This document shows, piece by piece, positions 21,073-31,517 of a DNA stretch of 64,000 bases (position 1 is its first letter; each line of letters opens with the position of its first letter). A program made the position numbers and the translations under genes. The stretch spans positions 248,001-312,000 of the forward strand of contig JAACJM010000080.1 of NCBI GenBank assembly GCA_013368315.1, written 5' to 3'. A model generated the notes under the pieces. It had not been told where the DNA came from. It was given only the letters and a program-made list of their open reading frames with translations, and made no database searches. Origin of the DNA: Tetrapyrgos nigripes (Eukaryota > Basidiomycota > Agaricomycetes > Agaricales > Campanellaceae).

Positions 21073-22397
21073 TTACTGAGTAGTCGGATTGGCAGTAGTT
21101 GATGCAATAATCATAGCAAGAGAGGAAAGTAACTGACCCTGCTGGCCTTGAGCCTCAATGTCCTTTATCCATGCCTCATGACTCTCCTGACACATCTCCT
21201 TGAGGCCCTGATTCAGATCCTTCAAAGCGTCAATCATCATGTTCTGAGCTTGGAGGGTCTCTTCGTGACGCTGCTGCTCTCTCTCCCGTGCCTCCTTGAG
21301 ACGCTCCTCATCAGCTGCATTCCGCTGAGACAGAGCTTCAGTGACTCATTTTCCTTTGCAGAAGTATCAGACGATGAGTTAGAGAATGATAAGTGAGACA
21401 TTAAACCAGGTATACATTATACTGACGCACCGTGGTCGTTTGCGCTGGCCTTGGCATTCATGAATGGGTGCATCGTCACTGGCGATATCAGTAAGGTTCT
21501 CTCGTGGAACCATACCTCTCATAGCAGCATCCTGTATCTCTAAGCCAGCCTTTTTCTCCGCATCAGCCTTCTTCTGGCTCTCTGACGTAGCCTTGCCCTC
21601 AAGCCTGTCAGCATGTACTTGTTCAACCAAATCATCAAGAAGCTAAAGAGCATATCAATACAGAAATGGGACAAGTGAGGTACAAGATAGGCATACACGG
21701 ATATGTTCATTCACTTCTTTGTCAGTCCCAGTCTTCTGCTTTGAGCGCGTCTGGTCTTGCTAAATGGAATGATTATAACGAAGCATTGATACTGTAACAA
21801 TGAGTAACTCACCTCATGGAACTTGACCAGCAAATTAAACCTTGCCCGGCATGCTGTTCCAGTCCGATCAATTGGTCTATTCTCACTCGCTTCAGTGCTC
21901 TCCTTCAATAATGCGCAAGAGAGCTCCTCCCACGCATTGATAGTCTCGGTCCAGCTAGCTTCAAAAGGATGCAATTTGTCGACCATTTGTATGAGGTAAC
22001 GGTCCTACCATGGCTGCCAATTTGGGGACTGAGCATTTCGGGCCTGTCGTCCATCTGCCTCATTGTTCTCTTCACACTCAGGATTGTCATTGTCATCACC
22101 AGATGTATCTTTGTCACCAGTTGACATGTCAGATGTACCATCCTGCTCAGATGAGACAGAGCCATCAGCATCCTCTTTATCTGCTGTCTCTGCGTCTGAA
22201 GCATCATCCTCAGGAATATCACTGTCCTCACAGTCCCAGGTAGTGCTGGGCTCCCAAGCAGGTTCTGGAGAATCTTCCTTCAGAGACTGGGGCTGTTTGC
22301 TAGGAGAACATTGTGATTTGAGATGCTGAGAGTGGTGAGCGGGCACAGGGGATGTGGCTGGAGGGTTCGGGTTTGATTTCTTACGATTACATGGCAT
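21073..22397 (-). pseudogene. Harbinger-associated Myb/SANT-like DNA-binding protein with one TAG
   Basis: Accessory protein thought in this superfamily to bind transposon ends and bring the transposase to DNA. Starts MPCNRKKSNPNPP; the first ~120 residues are Ser/Asp/Glu-rich and likely disordered. The trihelix-like part follows (MVDKLHPFEASWTETINAWEELS.......NRPIDRTGTACRARFNLLVKFHE). A 53-bp intron (21812-21760) leads to QDQTRSKQKTGTDKEVNEHIR, a second intron to LLDDLVEQVHADRLE..., and a third to a charged helical region (RNAADEERLKEAREREQQRHEE) ending ...STTANPTTQ at 21073. One TAG (22005-22007) after NWQPW lies in frame with DRYLIQMVDKLH; CAG-to-TAG is the simplest explanation. Confidence 0.75.
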
Positions 22398-22869
22398 GTT
22401 TCACTAACAGTTGGCTAGCGCACACGATGAGCCAGCAAACCACACACGCACGCTTACTAAGCCACACGTGGCTGCAGGTGGCTCTGCACAAGCTCTCTAA
22501 TATGGGACAGCCCTTCAGGCTGCCTCATTTGTGAGAGAGAAGGAGATTGTTGAGCTCTTGCTTGACAAAGGGAGCAGACCCAAACATTCAAGGTGAGAAT
22601 GTGTTTGGATGAAGAAGGAGATGATACTCAAAGAGCACTTTCAGGTGGTCAATATGGGACAGCCCTTCAGGCTGCTTCATGGAGAGGGCACCAGGAGATT
22701 GTTGAGCTCCTGCTTGCAAGGGGGGCAAGGCAAATGTGATATCATAGTGAAGCAGGTACGAAAAATGCGGGATTTTATGAGAAATCTGCCAATCATATCT
22801 GGTTGTTCCCCAGGACATGCTCATAGAGTATATAAGTACATCCATTTCTGCAGTATTTGAATATAGGGT

Positions 22870-24480
22870 TAGGGTGGTAAACACAACGTCCTTTGGACAT
22901 CCTTCAGGCAAGTTCAATGCTCCAGGATAGACAGAAGCACCATACTCTGGGCATGTAGCTCCCAACCTTCAAGCGGTAGTAGTTCGAACTTTGCTCACTT
23001 GATTGGCCATGAAGGACTGAGGTGGAAGAGTCAAGATGAAAATTTGAGTATTTACATTTTTGTATTTCTAATACTGTATCTTTTCATCTCCACACTCTCG
23101 CTCGCAATCCCACTCGCTCCAGGTTCAACAATCAGTACTATCAATCTCCACCAACCCCACACACAACCTCTTAAATGCCTTAAAAATTCTCCAAAGACAC
23201 AACCAAAGTGAACAGGTGTAATAGCCTTACAGTAAGGACTTTTCCATTTATCGTGGTTAAATTATTTATTTAATATAGTCTAATTGCGAGTACTTCTCAG
23301 AGTCTCGCATTCCTCATTTTCATTGTTCCATCTTCTACTCAGGTAGCTCCTTCATATCCCAGCAATACTCATCTCATCTACATTTCGTAGCTCCTCTTGG
23401 TTTGCACATCGAAACGGTTTCGCTGTCAAGATCAAACCTTCCTTACCAACGGTTTGTGATCTAGTCAAACGCTAGTGAAACTGTTGATCTCCTTCCTTCC
23501 ACACATCCGTCCATACATGTTCGAGAGTATTTCATATACGTCCTGTATTTATATCTCACTGATTTTCTATTTTTTCCTTAGTTTTTCATTCTCTCGCTCA
23601 CTTCCCGCTCACTTGAGAATTCTTTCGTTCACCCACCCAATCCCTCCCTCTATATTATCCTCTTCTCACCCGAGTACTGGCAAACTTTTCCTGACAGGAG
23701 GTTTTTTCCCATAGTGGTTTTCCCCTGCAGGTTTGTACTGTTACCTTTACTTCGGCCGTTTCTTAGTACTTAGCTACAAAATGTACTGAGTCGCTGTTTC
23801 AGGGCTCAGCGCTTATCCTCATCCTAATGTCACTTCTTTTTTCGGGCGGCTCCAATTTGGGGTCGCCGCGTTTTGCCTATTCATCTTTTCTCCTTCATGC
23901 CCGTCGACTCGCGTATGAAGACGGAGCAATTAGACCCCCTCGACTGTACCATCATCAACATGACATTGCCATATCCCTGATCCAGTATTGCCATCGCCCA
24001 ATGCCAAACTTCTGTCCTATCTCTGCTCAGCACAAGACCTGTGAGTACTTGACTCTGCCAGCTCATATCCCTCTCTTGCCTCTTCTATCCTTCCTTCCCC
24101 TGTCCATCTCCCATCTCCTGTCTCCCCCTCCCCTCTCTGTGATGATGCCTCAACTAGAGTCATTTCTCAACTGCATTGGAGAAGCAAAGTTGTACTGGGA
24201 ATGTGTGGTGGACCATGGAACTGGTCGATGACATGATGGGTTCATTGAGCAATGAAGAAAAGAATTATAGGGGAATGAGTGATGAGGGAAGAGAGTCAGT
24301 GCATAAATGAATGATGGGTTTCCTTGATTCTTGGACCTTCTGGCTTTGAAATAGCAATGAGGGAAGAAAGGTATATAACTCCATCAACCTGGCGACCACC
24401 TGCAAAAGTAAATGATAATGAGAATAGAGTTGAGATGGAGGTGGAAAATACTCCAAAACTTGGAAACACACCATGATATG
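22870..24480. other. no gene supported
   Basis: Low-complexity pyrimidine-rich stretches (23,560-23,720; 24,050-24,130) create long open frames without codon texture or domains, including a 134-codon plus-strand frame at 23,827-24,231 that is not called. 22,860-22,990 is unrelated to the ankyrin array and unrecognised. Confidence 0.4.
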
Positions 24481-24489
24481 GATACCACC

Positions 24490-25612
24490 CCTTCCCCCTC
24501 AACCATCACCACTCCTCACTTTCAGCTTCAACAGACCCGCATTCCTGTCCACATCCACATCCGCAACCAACTGTACACCATTCAATGATGCTGATCCATC
24601 CCCCAAAATGAACCTCAGATGCATCTTCAGACTAGACTCCAACATAGGGACATGATGATACTTCATCGTCAACCTAAATAGCATGCAAAGAGAGTATCCC
24701 ATGTACCAGAGAGGAATACCAGTGTAACATACCCAAACAACCCTGACAAGGTACATCATACATACATCCAACCTAAGCCCAAGTATGTCCAATCTCGCCA
24801 GTCCATTCCTGTCCATCTTGTTGATACACATAAACCCAATCCTGGAGCACTCTCTGACGCCTCGTTCTCAGCAGCTGCCAGTAGTATGGTATGAGTAGCT
24901 AAAGTGGGGTGATAAAAGAGTTGGTGTAGGTGTTGGGATGACGAGAATATGTTGTGACAGTGGAGCGGGAGGCATTCACTGGAACATACATAGCATCAGT
25001 AGCTGAAAGTCCTGAAAACAATGTCAAAACTGTGGTTAGAAAATGAGTAGGTTGTAGCAACAACCAAAACACACCAAAGTCCTGGGCAGATTGCAGAAGA
25101 CCCCCTCTTGACCATTCTTCACCCTTCAACAATGTTCCTTCACTTTTCCCTCCATTGTTATCATTCTAGTGAAGCAGAGATTAGCTTTACATCGAGAGGG
25201 GGGAGCTGTGCGCTCACCAAAGGCAAATGATAAGACCAGAACTACAAGCTCCATCGTCAGCACCACTACCCAAGCTGACTCAGACAGGATGAAGTATATG
25301 TGCACGCAGAGAGAGTAAAACACCAGGGTTATGTTGCTGGCATTGGGTGAATATATGCCACTATGTATCTGGCGTCAACATTGAGGGCTATGAGACGAGG
25401 ATATGGTGAGACATGTCAAAGGAGAGCAAAGAAGGCAGGAGACATTATGAGGCTGAATGAAATGAGGCTGAGTTCTTTACACTCCATTTCTGCATGTGGC
25501 AGTGGATATTCATCCCGTCTCCTCCCATGCTGTTGTTTCCAGTTTCCTCCAAGTCCTTACTCCATGATAAGTCTGAGGATAAGCCAGCAGAGCGTTGTGA
25601 CTGTCATGTTGT
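24490..25612 (-). CDS. candidate multi-exon gene of unknown function, possibly membrane protein
   Basis: Several minus-strand open blocks separated by plausible 50-bp GT-AG introns: MTVTTLCWLILRLIM (25,612), then a hydrophobic block LVFYSLCVHIYFILSESAWVVVLTMELVVLVLSFAFG ending at a GTGAGC donor (about 25,217), NDNNGGKSEGTLLKGEEWSRGGLLQSAQDF ending at GTGTGT (about 25,077), and LTLFSGLSATDAMYVPVNASRSTVTTYSRHPNTY (to 24,899). A further block reads RLDVCMMYLVRVVWVCYTGIPLWYMGYSLCMLF (24,831-24,499). Exon joins and the start are uncertain. A short dispersed repeat (25,446-25,510) lies within the putative first intron. No family recognised. Confidence 0.35.
25446..25510 (+). repeat. short dispersed repeat ('tatgaggcnnaatgaaatgagg' family)
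   Basis: 'attatgaggctgaatgaaatgaggctgagttctttacactcc.tttctgcatgtgg' matches copies at 9,290-9,345 (minus), 37,437, 37,674 and 44,834. The two longer copies (37.44 and 44.83 kb) show that this is the left end of a ~235-bp repeat. Confidence 0.6.
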
Positions 25613-25857
25613 AACTTGACTCATTGATTAACAATCACATTACTCAATGTGTCTTCTTCCTCTCTGACAGTCAACAATGCTGAAAGATCTTTGGGAAGTT
25701 TTTCGCATCTCCCACACTTCATAAACTCTATTTCTCTCAACTCTTCCTTGTACACCTGTGCCCAAATTTGCTTTGGCACTATTGCAGATTGAATTTGTTT
25801 CGACCTGCCCATTGATCAACTTCACTTCCACTCACTGATCACCATCCACCCACAAAC

Positions 25858-27240
25858 ATGTTCACAACTTTGGGACTGTTCACTATCCCATGGAACATGT
25901 CACTCAGGCCACCCAGTTTTCCAGCAGACAAGCGCAAGACACATAAATCGGCAGAAGCATGCATGATCGTTGCTAAGCTACCTATCGAAAAACGCTTAAA
26001 GCTGAACAAGAAGATTGACAAGAAGAGTGCAGAAAGGAGAGAGAAGAAGCTAGCAGTGGCCATAGGTGAGGCTATTCTTGGAGAGGGCAAATTTTGTCAG
26101 ATATGGTTTTGCTATGGTCCATTCCCGAGGAAGAATTCCTCAAGATCAAGAATAACCCAGAGATTTTTGAGTGCATCAAGAACAATCTCCCAGGCAGATG
26201 GCATAGTTGCATTGTGGAGGCAAGAGTGGCAGAGAAGGTGGAGAGGACAGAGAAGAGCGATGGGACAGTCAACAGTGACTGGCTGGTAGCTAGGGATGTA
26301 GAGGAAGTCCCTAGGGCTCCTGATTCCTTCCTGGACATCAAGTTCCCAAAGGAACTGCTCATCGCCGCTAATTTTGACTATATTCCTTTAGGAATCTTCA
26401 AGTCAAAACACCTTCATGTCCTGCAAGCCACTGCTGTCTCTATTTCTCCCAAGACAGTGTATGCTAATGAGGGGAAGTCGATGGAGAAAATCAAGATCTG
26501 GGACATGGCGGCCATTTCGAAGATGTTGGGTATCAAGTCCAATGATTTCGAGGAGTTCCATGAAGCCATGGAGAACTACACCAGGTTCGTTGTCAGTTGG
26601 GACTTGGAGAAGGACACCGGCAAGCATACCCACTTCATCTTTTATCATTCCAGGTTCTTCAAGAACCCCGACTACTACAAATACTACCAGTTCTGGAAGG
26701 GGACAGAGAAGAAGCTGCGAGAGGAGAGGAGGACCCAGCACTTCAAGTACAATTTGGCAACATACCAGGAGAAGATGCAGGAGTGCCGTAGTGACTGGAA
26801 GATGGTGCTGACTCTGTTCAGCCTCAACGGCAACACCTCTGGACATGCACGTACTAGCTCCCATCCATATGGTGGTGCTGAGAGGTCCAACAGCTATTTG
26901 GGAGGTCACTCTTTGACAGACAGTCACTACCATCCCTTTCCCAAAAGCAACAAGAAGACCTTTGCTTCTTGTTGCCTCAGATGTTTGGAAGAAGGCCACA
27001 AACTCAACACACCCTTGCGACTGACCTACTCTCTGGGGTAGACTCATTGGTCAAGAGCTCCAAAACCCAAAGATGTCGAAGATCATTTGCATTCGTTGGA
27101 ACCTCTTTGGTACCCAAGGCAGGAGGGATAAAAACAAAAAAGGTTGTAAAGGATGCGATAAGGACCACACCTGCTCTTTCTGTGGGAAGTCTGACCACCA
27201 CGCCTTCTCTTGGTCCTGCCATAGCAGATCCAACAACTCT
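25858..27240 (+). pseudogene. Gag-like protein of the YR element, frameshifted
   Basis: Putative nucleocapsid/capsid-like product. The first frame starts MFTTLGLFTIPWNMSLRPPSF at 25,858. Around 26,085-26,095 coding moves to the frame of the 315-codon ORF (26,094-27,041; SIPEEEFLKIKNNPEIFECIKNNLPGRWHS...), ending in a knuckle-like CCLRCLEEGHKL. A further frame change leads to an Arg/Lys-rich stretch (IRWNLFGTQGRRDKNKKGC) and CKGCDKDHTCSFCGKSDHHAFSWSC (about 27,090-27,225), a Cys/His cluster for nucleic-acid binding. At least two frameshifts inactivate it. 'Gag-like' is inferred from position and the Cys/His motifs. Confidence 0.6.
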
Positions 27241-27329
27241 ACCAACTGATCTTTTCCCTATTCCTGTTCCTGATGTAACTGGGAACACACCTTTGGTGGA
27301 CAGTTCAGACGACTTCTCGGCTCTTTCCT

Positions 27330-29491
27330 TTTCCCCAGACCCTGTCCCTTATGCTGATCTATACTCTTCTATCCATCCCCACCTTTGCCTGCCTATTGCA
27401 GATCCTGACCACATTGCACTCTATAACAAAATCCTTACACCTTATAACACCAACACATTTGAACAACTCACATCTCATTCCCTCACTGACAAATTTCCTT
27501 TCTTTGTACACAACCTTCATGAAGGTTTCCCAATTGGTCGGCTGCTGCCTATCTCAAAGACAGTCATCATGCCTAATGACTCCACATGTAGGACTGGAGA
27601 AGGCCCTAGAGTGGTTGAGGAATACATTCAGGGCGAGTTAGACATGGGACACTTCTCTGGCCCTTTCACCTGGGAGGAGACAGAAACGAGAATGCAGGTC
27701 CTTTCATCTCCTCACCTCTCATTGTGGCATCTTCAGCTCAGGGCTCAGATCTTCCGCCCAAGTACCATGTCTGCCATAACCTCTCTAAAACAGTCCCTGA
27801 GCATGCCTCTATCAACTCCTTCATTGAGAAGGCAGATTTCCCTACAAAGTTTGACATGGCTGTGAGTTTTACTTTTCCCATTTCTTTTTCTGTTTATCCT
27901 TTCATTGCTTTTCATTACTTTTACCATTTTCTTTTGTTACTCCTTTCCATCTTGCAAGGGATGGTTATGTCTCTTGTATTCTATTTCTTCTCCTCTAGTG
28001 GACAGTGACTCTGGGTCTCATCTTACTATGGTATGTCAGTTATGTACCACATACCTTTGCCTCTGGTGATTAGGTTTTTCCTCATGGGCCACCTCTGCAA
28101 ATGCTGAATAATATTCGCATTCCTTTACCTCTTGTGCATTGGTGTCGTACCACAATGATGTTATATTCACATCAGGCTCCTCTAACATTGATTATTTCAC
28201 ATTGCCTCTCCTTTTCACATTGTGATGTTTCTCATTCTGTGACTTATGCCTTGGTAAATGTCTATAGATTGCCTCTGCACCTGAGGGTACTCAGGCTTGC
28301 ACACTTGACATCAAAAAGCTTCACCGGACTGTTCTGGCCCTCCCTCATCACAAACCTTACCTCATCGTCCAAGACCTCCAGGACCAATTCTACATTGACC
28401 ATTGTGTTCCCTTTAGCTGTGCATCAGCTAGCAGTAATGTGGGTATGATCGCCAATGCTGTCATTTCAATATGGGCAGCAAAGGGTGTCAGACTGGTCAA
28501 GCAATGTGAGGACGACTTCAAACCCCTTCGCATACCAACTGGTACCAAACTTGGTATCATAGGCCCAGATCGTTTCACCTACAACTATGACAAGGCCTCT
28601 ATGCTCTCTCTCATAGAACACTTGGGCATCCCCTGGCACTCTGCTGAGGATAAAGGCAATGCCGAGTTCGTTTTTGAGACGACATTTATTGGTTTTGTCT
28701 GGAACCTTCCCCTCAAACTGGTCTCTCTACCAGTTGAAAAACAAACCAAGTACATCTTCCATGTTTGTTGTTTCCTGGACGCTTTTAAAGGAAAGCTTTG
28801 TGAGCTGAAGCCAGTAGAGAAGGTGCATGGTACGCTATGTCATTGTGCTTTTGTCTACATTGAAGGTCGTTCTTGCCTCTCCTCCCTCTCCAACTTTGCT
28901 GCTACCTTCAAGAGTGACTACTTCATCAGACATACCCCTCCCATCCATCTTATTAAAGATTTGGAATGGTGGCTTGAAGTACCCTCACAACCCTCTTTCT
29001 CTAGGCAACTGCTGCTGAAGACGACTCCAAAAGATCTATGTCTTTATGTGGATGCCTCTATGTCTTGGGGTATTGGCATAGTCATCAACAAGCAGTGGGC
29101 AGCCTTCTGTCTACATGGGGACTGGAAAGCCAGATGCCCAGGACAGGACATTTGCTACCTAGAGACAGTGGCAGTAGAACTTCTCGTCTACTTTCTTGAA
29201 TGTTTTGGCTTCCAAGAAGTCAACCTCTTGATCCACTCAGATAATCAGGGTACTATTGGGGCACTTGGTAAAGGGTGTAGCCCCAACCCTTGGATTAATT
29301 ACTCCATTTGTTGCATCTACGAAGTCCTCAATCCCCTTCATATTACCCCTACCTTGCAATATGTCACCTCTGCCGATAATCCAGCTGACCCAATTTCGCG
29401 CGGAATTTGGGACAATGTTTCTTCTCGAGACAAGCTTCTGCTGTCCTTTGACATGCCTGAGGAGTTGAAGTCTATACTTTATTATGCATAG
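27330..29491 (+). pseudogene. reverse transcriptase-RNase H of the YR element, broken
   Basis: Pol region. From about 27,330 the frame reads HPHLCLPIADPDHIALYNKILTPYNTNTFEQL, then frameshifts through the RT N-terminal part (27,640-27,870). A disordered stretch (27,870-28,300) follows, then DHCVPFSCASASSN and, in the 350-codon frame (28,439-29,491), the catalytic box region CEDDFKPLR (xxDDF in place of YADD) and a connection domain with 'FIGFVWNL'. RNase H residues follow: Asp in LYVDASMSWGIG, Glu in YLETVAVELL, Asp in IHSDNQGT, and ADNPADPISRG near the end. The first Tyr of the RT box is changed to Cys and a central RT segment is scrambled, so it is inactive. Confidence 0.7.
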
Positions 29492-30133
29492 TAGTCCTTC
29501 ATGTATTACTGTCCTGAGGGATGAGGAACCACACACCACATTCCCTCGAAACCCTTTTCCTCTTCTTGGTCTCTGTTTTAATAGAACAGATAATATTTCG
29601 GTAGTGGCCTTGTCTTCTACCCAATATACTGTGTATGTCTTATTTACCTCTTCCTTCTCACATCTGACAGTTTTATTAGATCCTCATCTAATAAGATACC
29701 CAATTCTTTTACCTATCCTTTGCCACCTCCTGCAAAAATCTGTAGCCTGGAGGTCTCTCTAGATACCTCAAATGCAACGCCAAAGTTTCCCCATGACCCG
29801 TTTTTATGATTCCGTCCCCCTGTCCCATTTAAACTGGTCACCGCTACCTCACCTCAGATTGTACCGACTTCCCAGACTTCAGGTATAGCTACTACTGCAT
29901 CTACACAGGCCTCATCACCCTCCGAAGTTTTTGAACATCCATCCATTAACCATATCACGCATCCTCCCGTTGATCCTTCCCATCTCACTCAACAATGTCC
30001 TCGTACAGAAAATCAAATCGCCCCATCTGACCTATGTCCTACTGTCCTAGCAAAGCACTGGATAGTAGACTGGGAAATGCCCTGGTCTCTACACCAAAAA
30101 GTGACCTCATCTTCCTCACCATAGTTACAGGCA

Positions 30134-31110
30134 TTGAAAGACAAGTTGATTTCGAAGTTGATAGTTGAGGATACTAAGGAGACTTATGGTGCAGGTCTAG
30201 CCCGTTTCATCCAATTCTGTGATAAACATGGTGTGGACAAAGAATTGCAGATGCCAGCAGATCTGACTTTGGTTGCAGCCTTTCTAGGAGAGCATATGGG
30301 TTCTGTATCAGGGTCTACAGCCTCCAATTGGTTGTTAAGTTTGAAAGTCTGGCATGACACCAAAGGAGCCCCATGGTGTGGCAATGAACATTGGATCCAG
30401 TTGGGACACAGAGCTATGCACAAGGAAGGTGCCCATCAGAAATGTGATCCTCATTCCCCAATCACTATCAGACACTTGATTGATTTTAGCATCCCTTTCC
30501 ATGTCGCTCATCACATTCTGGGCTTGCTGATGTCTCAGTGAAACCGCCGTCCCTTCCAAAACTAAATTTGACCCAAAATTCCATGTTACCTTTGGTGTCA
30601 ATTTTCATTTCTTTTGCCAAGATAATGGCACAAAAGTAGTATCTTTCCACATTCCTTGGACAAAGACGACTCATGGCAATGGAGCAGACATCACTATTAC
30701 AGGCTTCTTAGATGACCCAGAAGGTATTTGTACACTCTCAGCCTTTACCAACCACCTTCAGGTCAACAAGGACGTTCCGGATTCTTTCTCCTTATTCAGA
30801 TACATGGGGGACGATGGGAAACCACACCATATGGTCAAGGATAAATTCCTGTCAGTATGTTTTGATATTTGGACTCAGTCGGTCACAGTTTCAGGATCGG
30901 TGTGCAGTTCACCTTCTTTCTTTGGGTATTGCACCAGAATATGTGGCAGTGTTGGAGGTTGGACATCTTTGGCTTTCCTTCTCTATTGGTGTCGTCTTAT
31001 TGAAATTATCCCAGCTGCCATCCATAAGGCAATGGATCTTGACAACGTGAAAAAGGTGGTTGAAGAATTCCATAAGAAGAATAGAATTACAAATGCACTT
31101 ATAGAGGCGG
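30134..31110 (+). pseudogene. tyrosine recombinase of the YR element, broken
   Basis: Integrase that would join circular cDNA by site-specific recombination. The N-terminal SAM-like domain is intact in the first frame (LKDKLISKLIVEDTKETYGAGLARFIQFCDKHGV...TLVAAFLGEHMGSVSGSTASNWLLSLKVWH). A stop and frame changes follow at about 30,540-30,800. The C-terminal part is recoverable in pieces: FLSVCFDIWTQ, then VHLLSLGIAPEYVAV, then VGGWTSLAFLLYWCRLIEIIPAAIH, matching the usual H..R...G.....W.S..F..Y core with the Tyr in LLYW. The HxxR box itself is unrecognisable, and several indels are needed, so it is not functional. Confidence 0.65.
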
Positions 31111-31490
31111 CCGCGTCTGGACTTTCTTACCTGTATCCTCTTAAAAGATGTAATCTTGTACGAATTCCTCATGGTATTTTATGCTGTTTTCTTATTACTA
31201 CTAGTAGCCCTTCCCTAGGGGATCCAAGAAGATTAAAATTCATTTCCCTTATTTGCTTTAATACCTTGCCTCATTCTGTTTGGGGTTCCAGTCACTTCAT
31301 CATCTCAGCACTTGTCAGTTGGAGCTTTGCTCGGTTCGGGTGTTCCAGGTGTTGAGACTCCTTAGCCTTCTGGACCCTGGAAGCTCAGGTCTCAGCCTCG
31401 AGAACTTTTGGCTTTCTTTAGCTGCAGGTTTCCATTCCGAATTGGGACGCATTTCTCGACGCGTTGTTTTGGCGATCATGTGACCCGCTG

Positions 31491-31517
31491 GCTGTGCCGA
31501 TCCTCTCTCGGCACAGC
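31491..31517. other. perfect 10-bp inverted repeat (hairpin)
   Basis: GCTGTGCCGA-TCCTCTC-TCGGCACAGC: a perfect 10-bp stem with a 7-nt loop, immediately next to the left end of the palindromic MITE. It could be a transcription stop or structural end of an older element, or chance. Nothing else nearby supports a function. Confidence 0.6.

Larger units (their letters stand above)
19608..22498 (+). mobile_element. PIF/Harbinger DNA transposon, 2.9 kb, with 3-bp target duplication
   Basis: Terminal inverted repeats of about 85 bp: the left AGAGAGCTTGCGCAGAGCCACCTGCAGCCACGTGTGGCTTAGTAAGCGTGCG... is mirrored at the right end with few mismatches. The flanks carry the 3-bp duplication AAT (19605-19607 and 22499-22501), and removing the element restores an ankyrin exon (GGTGGTGAAT-ATGGGAC). 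It encodes a DDE transposase (plus strand) and a Myb/SANT-like partner (minus strand), the two-gene layout of this superfamily. Both genes carry a single stop, so the copy is likely inactive but recent: the frames are otherwise intact. Confidence 0.92.
18640..22740 (+). pseudogene. ankyrin-repeat gene fragment, one repeat per exon, split by a Harbinger element
   Basis: A protein-interaction array. Exons end in phase 1 and encode one 33-residue ankyrin repeat each, pattern GG(E/Q)YGTALQAAS..GHKEIVELLL(E/D)KGADPNIQ. Exons: ...-18722 (partial), 18774-18872, a 20-bp remnant near 18,925-18,942, 18995-19093, 19146-19244, 19294-19398 (two extra codons), 19451-19549, 19599-19607 continued at 22502-22592, and 22645 on. 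The separating introns are near-identical 49/52-mers of the form GTGAGAATGTGTTTAGATGAA(GAA)GGAGATGATACTCAAAGAGNACTTTCAG. Damage: the element at 19608-22498 splits one exon, that exon has one extra base (100 nt, 'aaagggagcag'), and the last exon lacks the usual GADPNIQ ending and runs to a stop. No N-terminal domain (NACHT or other) is visible upstream, so this is the tail of a lost larger gene, typical of NLR-like or effector proteins. Confidence 0.75.
25640..31110 (+). mobile_element. YR retrotransposon (DIRS/Ngaro-like), decayed
   Basis: Order on the plus strand: Gag-like protein with Cys/His knuckles, reverse transcriptase with a DDF catalytic box, RNase H, then a tyrosine recombinase instead of a DDE integrase. 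That order defines YR (DIRS-order) retrotransposons. Long frames survive (315, 298, 350 and 135 codons) but are broken by frameshifts between and within domains. Terminal split direct repeats or inverted ends were not identified, so the limits are approximate. The 3' limit must lie before the palindromic MITE at 31,517. Confidence 0.75.

Noticed and set aside
23827..24231. 134-codon plus-strand open frame
   Set aside because: Lies over pyrimidine-rich low-complexity DNA; no motif or exon structure.
26403..27047. 214-codon minus-strand ORF
   Set aside because: Antisense shadow of the Gag-like coding sequence of the YR element.
31491..31517. Helitron 3' end suggested by the hairpin
   Set aside because: No CTRR terminus about 10 nt downstream and no Rep/helicase sequence in the window.
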